NCBI GenBank assembly: GCA_024364735.1 | Contig: JAGFNQ010001130.1 | Location: forward strand, 113,574 to 177,573 | Origin: Boesenbergia rotunda | Taxonomy: Eukaryota; Streptophyta; Magnoliopsida; Zingiberales; Zingiberaceae | Reading direction: 5' to 3' | Length of the DNA stretch: 64,000 bases | Shown: positions 11,347 through 23,645 of the stretch, piece by piece | How the letters are laid out: each line of letters opens with the position of its first letter | Numbering within the stretch: position 1 is the first letter of the stretch | Notes under the pieces: model-generated | What the model saw: only the letters and a program-made list of their open reading frames with translations | The model's database searches: none | What the model was told of the DNA's origin: nothing | Made by a program: the position numbers and the translations under genes

Positions 11347-12632
11347 TGTTGGTGCAAGATGCATCGGTGATGTCCTCCTATAGTGTTTCAATGTTTAACA
11401 ATATGCTTAAGTTAGTGATACACTAGACAAAGGAAGGGTTAGTCAAGAAATCCGGTTTAAGGTAAAACAAAGTTCTAGTTAACCTAGGCAATAAGTCCTG
11501 GTTCGAGGAATTGGGCACTAAGTCGTGATCATGGATTGAGCACTAAGTCTTGGCTGTGGGCTGGGCACCTAAGACCTGACCGAGGGTTGGGCACAAAGTC
11601 CTGATTCGATGAATTGGGCAATAAGTCCTGGCCGAGGGCTGGGCACTGAAGTCCTGGTGAGTGAAGCTGGGCAAAAGTACAACCGGAGGAGCCGGTTGGC
11701 AAAACTTCTCCTGAGAGGAGTAGGCAAAAGACGCGTTCCCCGGGAAGGGAACATAGGCGTCGGTTCGACCTAGGGTTTCGCGGGAAACCCAAAATCAGAA
11801 CCATTCGATAAGGCTGAGATTGTATATGTGATTGTCTTGTATTTGTGTATCATGCAGGTACCTAGAATTGAAGGCAAAATAGGCGAACAAACACGTACAA
11901 AACGACCTAGAAAGCTGCTCCTGGGTGCCTGAATGGATACTGGCGCCCCCAAGCATTCAGGGGACCTAGATGCCAAGTGCTTGAATGAATCAGGTACCCA
12001 AGAAGCTGTTGGGCACCCTGGACTGGGTACTTATCAGCTTCACGAAGTTTGCGAGTTTGGATGGATTTTTGACCGCTACTGAGGCGCCCTATAGCAAACA
12101 TAGGCGCCTAAGAAGAAGCTATAAAAGGGGCTTCGACCCCTCAACTCAGAACAACAACTACGACATCATTCTAAGCATTTCAAGTGATGATAAAGCGCTA
12201 GAGACGAAATTCTATGACCAAGGAAGCTCCAGGAGGAAGTGCGCGGCAATTCGGAGTTCCAGATCGGCCAGGTATTCGATTTTTGTTTGGTTTACGTTTA
12301 CTTTATGCATTTACTTTTCTTAATCTTTTGATTGTAAAACGTGCACTATAAGATGGGTTTCTCCGCCTCCAGAAGTCCTGAAAGGAGACCATTAGTGGAC
12401 GGGCGCTTCCCGTGCTTAGGCCTTGGACGTACTGACCCTGGGGGGTCTGGAACCAAGTAAAAACCTATGTGCACTCTGATTTTTGTCTTTCATTTTGTTT
12501 CTTTATTTTTTCGCTGTGCTACTAACGCTTTATCTAGAAAGAACGAACATCGAAGTTTCTGACGAGATTACGAAAAGTTTTGACGAATCGATATTCACCC
12601 CTCCCCCCTCTATCGACGGCACCGGTCCCACA
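11347..12632 (+). repeat. 5' LTR of outer Copia
   Basis: Starts TGTTGGTGCAAG and ends GGTCCCACA. It contains degenerate direct repeats of the AAGTCCTGG...GGGCTGGGCAC type (about 11490-11670), GGCGCC words, a TATA box (GCTATAAAAGG near 12120), and CACCCCTCCCCCCTC before the PBS. Confidence 0.9.
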
Positions 12633-12634
12633 AG

Positions 12635-12646
12635 TGGTATCAGAGC
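12635..12646 (+). promoter_or_regulatory. PBS of outer Copia (tRNA-iMet type)
   Basis: tggtatcagagc, two bases after the LTR end. Confidence 0.9.
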
Positions 12647-12783
12647 CTGGTAGCTCTTCACCGGGCTAACAACCGACAGAGCAAAGACGCCAGGAGTTGA
12701 GGGGGAGCCAAGGGGTGAATCAGGTATACTTTTTAATTACGGTAAATTTTAAATTTCATATTACATGTTTTAAGTGAAGGGAG

Positions 12784-13665
12784 AGACGACACTATAAAAA
12801 TCAGTGTCCTACTCGTAAGACTCGATCATCACCACCTGTCGCAAAGGAGATACAAGCGCCAGGAGTCCGGAGGGACAAGAGTCATATCAAGTGCTTCAAA
12901 TGTCAAAAGCACGGACACTACAAGAATCAGTGCCCGACCAAGGTATGAAAAGTTTATTTTTGTAAAAATTTTCAAATTTCTACACAGTCATACAGTAATA
13001 TTGATAATTTAGATATGTTAGATAATTTTTCTGGTAAAATAGACTTTTTGCAAAATCAACTTAATATATTGCACGACCAATTACCAAATATAGACAATAT
13101 TAAAATATGAAAAATTAATTCTTTAATCTTTAATAACAATGCAACAATTTTGAAAATTAATTCCAATATATTATCAGATAATGTTAAGGATAATAATATT
13201 TCTCATAATATTGTTGATAATGATGAAATTAACATTGATCCTTTAATTTCTAATATTTCTGAGGATAAGGATGAAACTATTATTAACTCTGATATTTCTT
13301 AAGATAGTAAAGATGAAGCCTCTATAGATAATAATAATAATGATTTAACTAATAATTTCTTGGATAATCCTGATAACTTTGAAATTAATTATAAAACATT
13401 AATTAACAACCCTGAAAACTATTCTACCTACTATGAAGATGTAGAAGAATAAAACCTTGATGATGAGAATGAGGAGGAAGAAAAATTTTTGAGAATCAAG
13501 GTTATAGTTAATAAAGTCTACAAAAATTCAAACAAAGAAGAAGTATTAGAAAAACTTAAAAAAGAAATAGTAGATAAATCAGATATTTTTGAATTAATGA
13601 AAATGATGCAGTTAGACCCACAACTATTAACTAACTCAGAAATTTTGAAACTTAAATCAAATTAA
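12784..13665 (+). pseudogene. Gag remnant: zinc knuckles plus Asn/Asp-rich tail
   Basis: One frame runs through the whole stretch. It begins inside a partial knuckle (HYKNQCPTR) and then has a complete CX2CX4HX4C knuckle at 12892-12933 (CFKCQKHGHYKNQC), which binds RNA in retroelement nucleocapsids. After a TGA at 12946-12948 the same frame continues for some 230 codons of Asn/Asp/Ile-rich sequence. Only three more stops occur (near 13108, 13300 and 13450), and it ends in an acidic Glu-rich patch and a Lys/Glu helix. No frameshift is needed to read it. The N-terminal gag domain is missing. The tail resembles no family I know, and its AT content is well above that of the knuckle region. Confidence 0.6.
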
Positions 13666-13925
13666 ATCTTAATTATTTTAACCTTAATTAAATATTAATT
13701 ATTTTAACCTTAATTATATCTTAATTATTTCAAGCTTAATTAAATCTTAATTATTTTAACATTAATTAAATCTTAATTATTTCAACCAACCTTAATTAAA
13801 TCTTAATTATTTTAACCTTAATTAAATCTTAATTATTTTAACCTTAATTTAATCTTAATTATTTTAACTCAAATTAATCCTTAATTAATTTTAACCTCTA
13901 ATTAATCTTTAACAATTTAATTCTA
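13666..13925. repeat. AT-rich tandem repeat, about 26-bp unit
   Basis: Around ten degenerate copies of a unit like AATTAAATCTTAATTATTTT + AACCTT. The next 250 bases are looser variants. An analogous but different TTAATTAAAT repeat occurs at 53000-53220 in the related element. Confidence 0.85.
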
Positions 13926-14439
13926 ATTAATTCTTAATTTAAATTAAATCTTAATAACTTAAAAACATACTAAATCTTAATAACTTAAAATTCAAATTAA
14001 ATCTTAACAACTTAAATTAATTCTTAAACCATAATTAATTCTTAAATAACCTCAACCTTTAATGATTTCAACTTTAATTAATTAATTCCTAATAATTACA
14101 CATAATTAATTCTACAAATTAAATCTTTATTCAATCCACAATCCTCGAACTAAACTTCAAATTAATTACCTTTAAGTATGAAACCAACTAAAATTCTATC
14201 CAACCGAAACCTCCAACTTAATAATATTAAATATGTCAATGTGGGTTGACATATTCGTGGGTTCACACGATATGTATCAAATTGGAAATTTGATACATTA
14301 TTAGAAACTTAATTAAAAATGCCTTGACTTGATTGAATCATGCATAAATGTCAGGTACATGCATTTGCTAATTTTTTTTAATATATCTGCCATGTCATTC
14401 ACGTTTAAATTCCTGCATGATTTAGAATGTTTAGATAGG

Positions 14440-14720
14440 AAAAAGACTGATTGGCACTTGCCTAACCTAGTACTAGGGTAGGGCGAGATAATAGTACGTT
14501 AGGGAAGCTTGGCCTAGCTAAGTGGAACTAGCCGAAGCTACCTCGCCACATCCTAGACTAGTTAGACTAGAGTTTTCCAAAGAGTAAAATAAAGGTATTA
14601 TTTTCTTTAAAAGGCTTTGTCTAAGGAAAGGGTTGATGATCCAATAAGGCTACAACCAAAGAAGGCCTCTATGCCTCACCAAGATCTGGAAGCCGATTAT
14701 TGAAATATACTTTTAGATTA
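14440..14720 (+). other. Conserved non-coding module, copy 1
   Basis: Shares with 23090-23310 and 52550-52830 the words ATAGTACGTTAGGGAAGC, GGAACTAGCCGAAGCTACC, CTAGTTAGAC, AAAGGCTTTGTC, GGAAAGGG, AAAGAAGGCCT and TGGAAGCC in the same order and similar spacing. Length differences are not multiples of three, so it is not coding. Function unknown. Confidence 0.8.
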
Positions 14721-15858
14721 CTAATTGATTAAACTCGAATCTAACTCAAGGTCAACCAATCTATAAATAAATTAAGAAAAATTATTCAAGCATCACACAG
14801 TACACCCATAAGGCAACCATGCTTGCTTGTATTAAGACATTTTGAATGGGTGAGATGTTAAGGACTAATTAATTGATAGATGTTTTTCAAAAATATTTTC
14901 AAAATCCTTAGAATATTTTCTTAAAAATTTACTTTCAAAATAATATTTCAACATAATAATGTTTTTATGGGTTTCATGCTTGCCTAGTTGCTTAAATATA
15001 TAATACATTTTCAAAATTATATATTTTCGAAAAATTGTTTGACCTACAATTTTAGATACAAACCTTTTAGGTCAACTAAAGTCCCTAAAGACACTTAGAT
15101 AGAGTCAGACGGTGTCAAGTTCAGGGGGAGTGTTTTTTTTTTAATTCAAAAATAAATCTAAACTCTTTTGCCTTAAAAGTTATTATCATCTCAAATTACG
15201 TTTTCGAAAAATGTTTCTAAAACTTGTTATATCCTTTTCGAAAATTATTTCTTTGAAAATTATCATTTCAAAATGTATTTTGAAAACTATGCTTTAAAAA
15301 TTACTATCATTTCAAAATATATTTTCAAAAATTGTCTCAAAAGCTCATTCTAAATATTCTTTTGAAAATTATGTCTTTTATCATAATATTTCAAAATACA
15401 TTTCAAGAATTGTGCTTATTGCCGTTTTGATTTTGATAAACCCTAAAGACACATAGGAAGTATTCTTCATAATCTACAAGAACTCCTAGGATGTGTCAGA
15501 TTTAGGGGGAGTCTAAGTCAAAAGAAATTAATTCTATTATTGTTTTTTATTCTTTTGGTTTGAATCAAACCCTAAGACTCAGAGGAAGATCACTTGTAGT
15601 CAACAAGCTTCCTAGGACTGTGTAAAGGTTAGGGGGAGGTCAAATTAAAAGAAATGTTAAAAGTTTCAAAAAGTATTATGTTTTCATACACTATATTTTC
15701 AATTTCATTTTGAAAACATAATATTATCTTTTGTTTAAAACTCATCTTCAAAATTATACTATCATTTTCAAAAAGCTTATCTGTTTGATTTATAGAATCA
15801 CTTTTGAAAATAATTTTACTTGAGTTTGGAGAATTTCTAGGACACTTAAGGAAATTTT
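14721..15858 (+). other. Non-coding interior of outer Copia
   Basis: AT-rich with TTTTCAAAA runs. It contains three degenerate copies of a block that reads CCCTAAAGACAC, then GGATGTGTCAGA (or similar), then AGGGGGAG (near 15090, 15450 and 15570). No open frame of note. Confidence 0.7.
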
Positions 15859-16853
15859 TGTTAGATCGATTCCGTACGCTAGAGGGGGGTGAATAGCATT
15901 TCTTCGATGCTTTTCACCTACGTTGTTAGTTGCGCAGCGAAAATACAAACAAAAATGAAACTAATAACAAAGATAATGCTAACAAACCAGATTTACTTGG
16001 TATCCACCCCGGACGGGTGGCTAATCCAAGAATCCGTCGGTGGATCACTCCCGGATAACCTCCGGCTAGCCTTTGTCGCTCCTTGTGAGTGGAGAAACCT
16101 CGCCACAGCACCAAGCACACTCTGAGCACAAAGAGACTACTAACAAGCCTTAACCAAGCTTGTTTCGTCAAGAGTTTTAGCCACCACGAAGTCCTCTTTA
16201 AATAGAACTTAGGGCTGATAACTCGCCACCAGTCGACTGCCCCCAGCAAAATTCGACCGTTACACGCCTAACGTTCAAATTTTGGCTACCACCAGTCTAC
16301 TGCTCCCAGGGCAGTCGACTGGTCCAGGGTCCAGAACCTTTCTGTGCGTTTTACCAGTCGACTGCCCCAATGGCAATCGACTGCCCCACTCACACACCTA
16401 GGGTTCCCCTTCCCGAGAACACTTCTCTCAGCACTCGTCCCCTAGGATTTCCCAAGTACAATCACACAACACTCGTACCCTCACAACTCGACTGACTCCT
16501 CATCAGCAGCCTCAACTATTGCCTTCGCGCCCTCTTCATCTTCGGCTCCCGTCCCTCGGATGCACGCGAGCCTCCAGCTTGCCTCCATGTCATCCTTCAC
16601 GCATGCCTCGAAGTCTGCGCCCCTCATCTCATCGTCCCTGCTCTCTAAGGTCCCTCGGGTGCACACAAGCCTCCAGCTTGTCTCCATGCCACTCTTCACC
16701 GTATCGAGACTGTCAAGCCAAGTCAATATGTGTAACCTGTACATCCTGCACACTCAACATACACATATCAAATACACAAGGGTAAGCCTACCTTAAACCC
16801 TTTGCCCAAACATCAAAACTCATGATCACTCCGGATCACAAATTGCCTCAACA
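15859..16853 (-). repeat. 3' LTR of the gag-only element
   Basis: Begins TGTTAGATCG and ends CCTCAACA in plus-strand order. It has clustered CAGTCGACTG palindromes (16230-16390) and a minus-strand TATA-like TATTTAAAG near 16200. It differs from the other LTR by several percent and lacks an extra CAGTCGACT-bearing segment. Confidence 0.9.
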
Positions 16854-16870
16854 ATCTCCTCCTTTTTGAT
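16854..16870 (-). promoter_or_regulatory. PPT of the gag-only element
   Basis: The minus strand reads CATCAAAAAGGAGGAGAT directly before the LTR, giving the priming site for plus-strand DNA. Confidence 0.75.
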
Positions 16871-18785
16871 GTTTGGCAATACATTTAAGTTAGGGAAAAC
16901 AAATAGTAAAGAATAGCAAAAATAATGCTAAACGAATGCATATGCAATGCATACATTAAACCTATCCCAAGGCTCCCCACACCTAACCTTCCAAGTTAGG
17001 AATTTTCCACACCTAATCCTCCAAGTTAGGACTTTTCACGAGCTTTTTAAAGCTTCTCCCAAGCTCCCCCTACACTGGACTTACAAAGGCTTTTTAAAAA
17101 CCTCTCCAAGGTTCCCCTTACGCCAAGAATGGAGCAACCATGCTCCCCCTTAATCTCAGCTCCCCCTAAACCTAGGGTTTCTAGCAAAGGTGTGTTTGGT
17201 TTCCCACTTGAACCTAACACTTCTCCCCCTTTGCCATACATCAAAGAGACCCCAATAATATCTCAATTATTGGTTCTTTCAATCCCCAATGATCCTAAAC
17301 ACAGTGTACTAAACCCCCATACACTTGTATCCTATCATTTGGACAGCAAACCAGCTGCTGATACACAAATCAGCCCTGGGCATGACAGTCGACTGATACT
17401 CTGAATATCAGTTTTTCTGGCCAATTTTAGAATTGCGCCAGAAATTCCATAAATCTCCAAAAATTCTCAAATTTCGTGGAGAACTTTGTTGTACCCATAC
17501 CTACTTGGGAAAAATACATTCCATAATGTATCTATCACCGTTCCCAAGTTTGACACAAACCCCAAAAAATTTTCTATGAAAATTAAGGCAACTAGGAGGC
17601 AACCTCCCCCTTAACCTATGTCTTCTCCCAATTTTCAATTTTCCTAGGTGAAGTTCTACCCACTTGATACCATAACACAAGTTAGGTTCTACCCAACCTA
17701 ACAACCAAGTTCTTCTCCCTTGGACACCATTAAAGGATTGCCCCTAAGCAACCTTATCCCTAGTGCCAAAAAGAACTCAACAACAACCCGGAAAACTTAA
17801 AAGATTTGCAAGCACATTTGCTAGGATATACCCTATCCTATAAAAGTATGATGTCATTAAGATTATCAACTGTGCTTAACTTTGGTACAATCTCTAATGG
17901 CCATTTTGTATCAACTTGAAATCCAACCATAATGCCATGTGTTTGCCAATTCCATTTACGAAATTGTCCTCAATACTTTTCTTTTCCATATCCTCAATAC
18001 CTATGGACTTATCAACCTTCCCATTCATCAAGCATTTATCATTTAATATCATCCATTGAATTTAAAGCACTCATTAATTTTCCTTAAATTTCATGATATC
18101 CATATAGTTTCATTTCATATCATCACCATTAAGCCATGAGACAAACCTTTGTTCAAGGAGTATAATCACGGATCTCAATTTTAAGGTCATATTCTATCAT
18201 TCAATAGCCTTTTTAACTTAACTCTTATGGATCAGTCGACTGCCCCCAGGGCACTCGACTGGCAAATCGAACAAAAGGTTTCTGGGCTGAAATTCACTCG
18301 GATCAGTCGACTGCCCCCCAGAGCAGTTGATTGATACCTGAATTTTAGGTTTTCAACCCAATTTCAGTAATGCCTAAATAATTCTACAAATCATCAAAAA
18401 ATCTAAAATTGTGTGGGGAGATTTGTGAAGCCTATATCTACTTGGGAAAAATGTGTTTCCAAATAAATGTACTCCAGATCCCAAGATTGGCACGAAAATC
18501 TAATTTCTCTAAGTTATATCAATTTGACTTCTCCCAAAAGTTCTAATTTTGACTTCACCTCAATGTATCTTTCTGTACTTGATCATAATTCATTTTTAGC
18601 ACTGAATTACATGGTATTTACACATTAAAACCTAATTTTATCAATTATAACCTCATTTTTACCTTTTTCTCCTTAAATTCTCTTTTTAATGTACCAAAAC
18701 CTAGGATTAAGACTTACCCAAGTCTTCCAACCCTTTTTGGCAGATTTCACCTAATTTCCAATGAGAGAAACCTCTTGAGATCCAT
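16871..18785 (-). other. 3' untranslated region of the gag-only element
   Basis: No open frame beyond chance. It contains further CAGTCGACTG-type words near 17390 and 18236-18320 and CT-rich blocks with AGGGGGAG on the minus strand. The copy at 62238-63525 matches it closely. Confidence 0.7.
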
Positions 18786-19745
18786 TTACCATGGACCCCA
18801 AAGGCTCCTAGAGCTTCCCCTTGAGCTCTTAGCCCTAGCCACCTCGCTAGGTGACTCAATCCACACTAGACCACACCGGTAAGCCCCCGGTGATTCTTGG
18901 CCTACAAACCTAACTTTCTTAACCTTGGACACCTTGTCCTTGGTTAAGTCATTCTTTTTACATTTGAATGGCACCCCCTTGCCATCCTTGGACTTCTCCT
19001 TTTTGCCATAATCATATGCTTTGCCAGCATACTCCTTTTTGTTGGCCTTGGAGGTCTTAGACCGGTTTTCCAACCCCGATCTATCATAGTTGGATTTTAG
19101 ACTACCCAACACCATGTCTAAGCCCTTAGATCCAACCTTGAATCTTTCTAGGGTCTTTTCCAAGGTATCAAGCCTTGCCTTCAAGGCTTGATTTTACCTT
19201 TCTAGATTTCTAACCCTAGAATCCATATGTCCACTTTAGACATTCCTAGGCCTACTCTCCTTTCTAGGCACATTCCTTCCCTTCTTGGGATTTATACCTT
19301 GATCCTTAGGTATAACGGTCTTAGGTCTATAATGATTAATGTCGTTCCTAGGATTTTTATCTACCTTGTTATCCCTATTCCTATCATTATACTTAAAAGC
19401 ATGATTATGCACAAGTAAGCAATTTTCATGGTTTCTAGCATGCATGGATGAACATGTTGCACTATTTTTAACATTCATAGAGAAACTAAAATTTGAGTTG
19501 CATTTTAATCTAGAGTTAGGGATTACCTCCCTTACCCTTGTAGTCTCTCCTTGATGTAGACTTCTTTTCTTCCTTTCCTCCTTCTCCCATCTTCTCAAGT
19601 GTCCCAATTTCTTTAACTCTCCTTTTCTTGGACACTTGGTGTGAAAGTGCCCAAGCTCTCCACATGTGAAGCATCGGATTTTCTTCTTTTTAGCTTGGGC
19701 TTCTTCATTTCTACAACCCACGTTAGATTTAAATGAACTTGAAAC

Positions 19746-21098
19746 TGTTGGTGCAGTATGCACCCAAGTCAAACCTGTGTTTTGATATTGGCAAAAAGGT
19801 TCAAAAGTTAAGGGTTAATGGTTGTCTAACGAGTTTCTTGAGTGTACAGGAAAAGCCCTAGTGAAGGAATGCTAGGCACTGGCGAAGGACTGCCAGACAG
19901 GACTAGCCCTAGCAAAGGACTGCTAGGCACTGGCGAAGGACTGCCAGACAGGACAAGCCCTAGCGAAGGAATGCTAGGCACTGGCGAAGGGCTGCCAGAA
20001 GAAAAAACCTAGCGAAGGGCTGCTAGGCACCAAGCGAAGGGAAGCTTGGTAACTCAAGACCTGGCGAAGGACTGCTGGGCAAAAGTCCAACTGGAGGATC
20101 CGGTTGGCACCAGGTAAAACTCTCCCGAGAGGAGTAGGTGAGGACGCGTTCCCCTCGAGGGAACATTAGGCGTCGGTTCGACCTAGGGCTCCATTTTGGA
20201 GATCCAAAGTCAGAACCAAGATAGCTAAGGCTGTTTTAACTAACTTATTATTTGCTGTTTTGGACTAACCCTGGATGCAGGACCGAAGGACTGTGTTTCT
20301 GCAGCTCAGAGAGCCTCAAAGGAGTGAGGCCGTAGCTGAGTAGGGCGCCCCGGATGTGTCGGGCGCCCCAGAGTCAACCCAAAGTCAGCAGAGAGGTAAA
20401 CGCCCCGACAGCAGCGCAATCGGGGGCGCCCCGCGTGTGTCGGGCGCCCCGCATGTCGGGCGCCCCGCGTGTCTCGGGCGCCCACTGTGCCACGCCACTG
20501 AAGGCGGCTGCAGCTCACCCTCGCGAAGCCTCGGTGATAAAGTTTGACCGGTCAATCGGGCGCCCCGTGCGCGTCGGGCGCCCCAGTCAACTGTTATCCC
20601 GAAGTCGAAGCGATCAGTCACGACCGAGAGCACGCCGGATCAGAAGCCACGTGGAGGGCGCCCCGAGCATGTCGGGCGCCCCCTGCCCTATATAAAGAGG
20701 GCCTCGACCCTCTTCAAAGATAACCAATTCCTTCGACAACTCTACGCTCTTCTGCTTCCACGACACGCTCCAAAAAGTTGCCAACTCAACCCGACGACGT
20801 CCCGCTGCTCCAGAACTTCAATCTTCACCGGACGTCGGTAACAAGAGTTGTATTTAAGTTTACGAGAATATTTTTATTATTATTTGTGTGTAAACTTTTG
20901 CGAACTTATAGAATTGCCCGCAGAAAACGGTCAACGACCGTGGGCCTTGGAGTAGGAGTCGACCCAGGCTCCGAACCAAGTAAACCAGCTGTGTTTGCGT
21001 TATTGTGTTCTCTTTTATTTCCGCTGCGCACCCGCTCTTCTTAAATCCGAACGAATTGCGACATTCACCCCCCCTCTCTCGCATTTCTCGATCCAACA
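19746..21098 (+). repeat. 5' LTR of inner Copia
   Basis: TGTTGGTGCAGT...GATCCAACA. 19860-20100 holds direct repeats of the GGCGAAGGACTGCCAG kind. 20343-20685 has about ten GGCGCCC palindromic words, then a TATA box and a leader. The open frames over the GC-rich part are repeat shadows. Confidence 0.95.
20648..20696 (+). promoter_or_regulatory. LTR promoter: G-box, GGGCGCCC words, TATA box
   Basis: CACGTG at 20648-20653, two GGGCGCCCC words, and TATATAAA at 20689-20696. Transcription would start about 30 bases downstream. The same block stands in the right LTR with TATATAAA at 28734-28741. Confidence 0.75.
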
Positions 21099-21100
21099 AG

Positions 21101-21112
21101 TGGTATCAGAGC
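21101..21112 (+). promoter_or_regulatory. PBS of inner Copia (tRNA-iMet type)
   Basis: tggtatcagagc, two bases after the LTR. Confidence 0.92.
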
Positions 21113-21329
21113 GAGGAAGTCAAACCTGGTGCAACCACCAGTTTGAATATTTTTCGGATTTTTTTTCTCTCTCATTTTTTTTAAATAAAGAAATTTTTTC
21201 GTTCGAGTTTTTATCTCAAGGTTGGTGCAACACCCCTTGAAATCTGTGTTTGATTATTTCTTCCCGCACTACTAATCCAAGACCAAGTCTTGGAAATATT
21301 TTTGTTGTTTACTTTTATTTCAGTAACAA

Positions 21330-22976
21330 ATGTCTATCCAAGAAGGATTTAGCACTGCCAGACCTCCACTTTTTAGTGGAGAAGATTTTCCCTACTGGAA
21401 AAGTCGAATGGAGGTCCACCTGAAAACTCAGGTGGAAATGTGGATAATCATCCAGTCTGGACTGATGATTCCCACCAATGCTGAAGGTGTACCACAAGAC
21501 TACTCAGAATGCGACACTGCCCTTAAACGAAAGATTGAAGCTGACGCCAAAGCAACCCAGACTCTACAATGTGGACTAACGAAAGAAGAGCTGAACCGCG
21601 TAGGACCCTTCAAAAGTGCAAAGGAACTATGGGCTAAATTGATTGAACTCCACGAAGGAACTTCAGATACAAGGATCAGCAAACGAGACTTGCTACTGAA
21701 CAAGCTCTTCACTATCAAAATGGCAGATAACGAGACAGCAGCCCAGCTCCACGCCAGAATCCAGGAGCTGATGAATGGTCTTCACGCAATAGGTCACCAG
21801 GTTCAAAACCGTGATCTGATAAGGTACGCCCTAAACGCATTCCCTAGGACCACCTTGTGGGCATCTATGGTAGATGCATACAAGGTCTCTAGGGATCTTT
21901 CAAAAATTAAGCTAGATGAGTTATTTTCTGAACTTGAGCTGCATGAACAGACTAACTCCAATTTGGTCGAGAAAAGTATAGCTTTTTTTGCAGGGAAAAC
22001 AGGGAAAATGACCAAGAAGAAAATTCAAGTTGAACCTGAATCTACCTCAGATTCAGAAATAGAAGAAGAAGATCAATCAGAACTGGTCCGGCTAGCTCGA
22101 AGCTACTACAAAAAGTTGAAGAACCAAACTAACACACGGAGAACAAGCCGAAGAAAGGACGGACAAGATGAACCGGCAACTGACAAACAAAAGCCCAACG
22201 TAACCTGCTACGAATGCAAGAAGAAGGGCCACTACAAGACTGAATGTCCAAGTCTAAAGGAGTCCAAAAAGAACAGAAAGAAGAAGGCACTCCAAGCAAC
22301 CTGGGACGAGTCTTCCTCAGAAGAAGAAGAAGAAGCACCTCAGTCCAATCTTCTAGCCCTGACCGCTTCGGATCAAATCGAGACTGACTCAGACTCGGAA
22401 CGGGACGACGGCAAGCTGACATTCTCCGAAGACGGCGAAATAAAGGTAACGGGTTTTTCAAAATCGCAATTAAATTCTCTTATTTCCTATCTATCCCGAG
22501 ATTTGGCGAAAGCCAAACTCCGAATCGAGTCCCTCCGACAGGAAGTAAAACTCCTGAAAGAGGGAGCTGATTCTAATTCCTTAACTGAGAAAATTCAGGA
22601 AGAAACCCCTGATCAAGTTGAGAAACTTGAATCAGAGAATTTCTCCTTGAAAACTCAAGTCAAGGATTTAAGAACAGCTTTAGAACGATTCACTTCTGGT
22701 TCCAAGAATCTTGATATGATTCTGGGAAAACAGAAGTCTGTTCTAAACCGATCCGGACTTGGCTATAGAACCAAATCTCGGCAAAGATCATACTTTGCTG
22801 TACTGAACCAGTCAAGACCTAAGGATCAGGCATGGGTGCCAAAACTGTGCCTGACTAAACCAACTGGTTCAAATCAATTTTGGATCCCCAAGGACAAGAT
22901 TCACATCTTGCCTAACCCATATAGAGGCTATAGTCCAGGGGGAGCCAAAATCAAAACAATTTTTATAATTAGATAG
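21330..22976 (+). CDS. gag: Copia Gag (capsid and nucleocapsid), 548 aa
   Basis: The structural protein that packages element RNA into cytoplasmic particles. The start MSIQEGFSTARPPLFSGEDF is typical of Copia gag and lies 218 bases after the PBS. Residues about 20-215 form the gag capsid region, with SAKELWAKLIELHEGTSDTR, AAQLHARIQEL and YALNAFPR. Residues 235-290 are acidic and then basic. The zinc knuckle CYECKKKGHYKTEC is at about residues 293-306 (22206-22247). A Glu/Ser-rich region follows, then a coiled coil (residues about 375-470, LEKTLERF-like LRTALERFTSGSKNLDMILG). The end carries AWVPKLCL and FWIPKDKIH, words usually found near the gag-pol junction. The frame is intact to a TAG at 22974. 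The C-terminal coiled coil matches that of the gag-only elements, so they probably share particles. Confidence 0.92.
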   Translation: MSIQEGFSTARPPLFSGEDFPYWKSRMEVHLKTQVEMWIIIQSGLMIPTNAEGVPQDYSECDTALKRKIEADAKATQTLQCGLTKEELNRVGPFKSAKELWAKLIELHEGTSDTRISKRDLLLNKLFTIKMADNETAAQLHARIQELMNGLHAIGHQVQNRDLIRYALNAFPRTTLWASMVDAYKVSRDLSKIKLDELFSELELHEQTNSNLVEKSIAFFAGKTGKMTKKKIQVEPESTSDSEIEEEDQSELVRLARSYYKKLKNQTNTRRTSRRKDGQDEPATDKQKPNVTCYECKKKGHYKTECPSLKESKKNRKKKALQATWDESSSEEEEEAPQSNLLALTASDQIETDSDSERDDGKLTFSEDGEIKVTGFSKSQLNSLISYLSRDLAKAKLRIESLRQEVKLLKEGADSNSLTEKIQEETPDQVEKLESENFSLKTQVKDLRTALERFTSGSKNLDMILGKQKSVLNRSGLGYRTKSRQRSYFAVLNQSRPKDQAWVPKLCLTKPTGSNQFWIPKDKIHILPNPYRGYSPGGAKIKTIFIIR

Positions 22977-23645
22977 TTTTTTTTAATTGATTGATTGTGT
23001 GTTTATTTAATTTCTTGCAAATTGCCATGCTTAGATTTAAGGAAGTCTTAGATTTAAGGACTAAAATTACTTGAAAATTGAAAACATAGTATTGGGAGGA
23101 GGTGAGATGATAGTACGTTAGGGAAGCCAATTTGGCGGAACTAGCCGAAGCTACCGATCCAAGACCCAAGCTAGTTAGACCAGAAAATGACCTAATTTAA
23201 TTTGAAAATGAAATTTCATTAAAAGGCTTTGTCAAGGAAAGGGTGGATGATCCCATAAGGCTTCGGCCAAAGAAGGCCTAGTGCCTCGCCAAGACTTGGA
23301 AGCCAATTTCTGAAATTCAAATTCAAATTAACTTTTGTCAAATTCGAATCTAACTCAAATTTCAAATAATTATAGATTCTAAACTGTTTTTCAAAACCTC
23401 TATTTTTCAAACTTATTATCTTTTTGAAAAACACTTAATCTGGTTTCAAAATTTTTTTTCAAAAGTAAATATCTTTTCAAAATAAATGAAAATTCCCTTT
23501 CAAAATTAATTTTTACCTTTAAACCTGTCTCACAAAAACCTTAAGGTTAACGTGATTGAAAACCCTAGACTGAGGTGAGACAGACTAGGAAGTGAAACTC
23601 AATCTAAGCTATCCCTAACTCAAATTGGATCCAAATCATCAAAAA
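22977..23645 (+). other. Non-coding gap between gag and protease, with conserved module copy 2 (23090-23310)
   Basis: No frame continues from gag into protease. The gap holds the module with ATAGTACGTTAGGGAAGC and GGAACTAGCCGAAGCTACC that recurs in two other elements. It ends TTTATGTGTAG, an acceptable splice acceptor, after which the protease frame opens. A retained intron is possible; I see no unique donor. Confidence 0.7.

Noticed and set aside
16481..16796. Ser/Pro-rich or acidic open frames, recurring at 30627-30942 and 61610-62120
   Set aside because: They lie in LTR sequence and recur only because the LTR does; frames are not kept between copies.
20306..20695. Arg/Pro/Gly-rich open frames on both strands (also 28351-28740 and 50261-50660)
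   Set aside because: They are shadows of the GGGCGCCC repeats in LTR promoters; both strands stay open because of GC-rich repetition.
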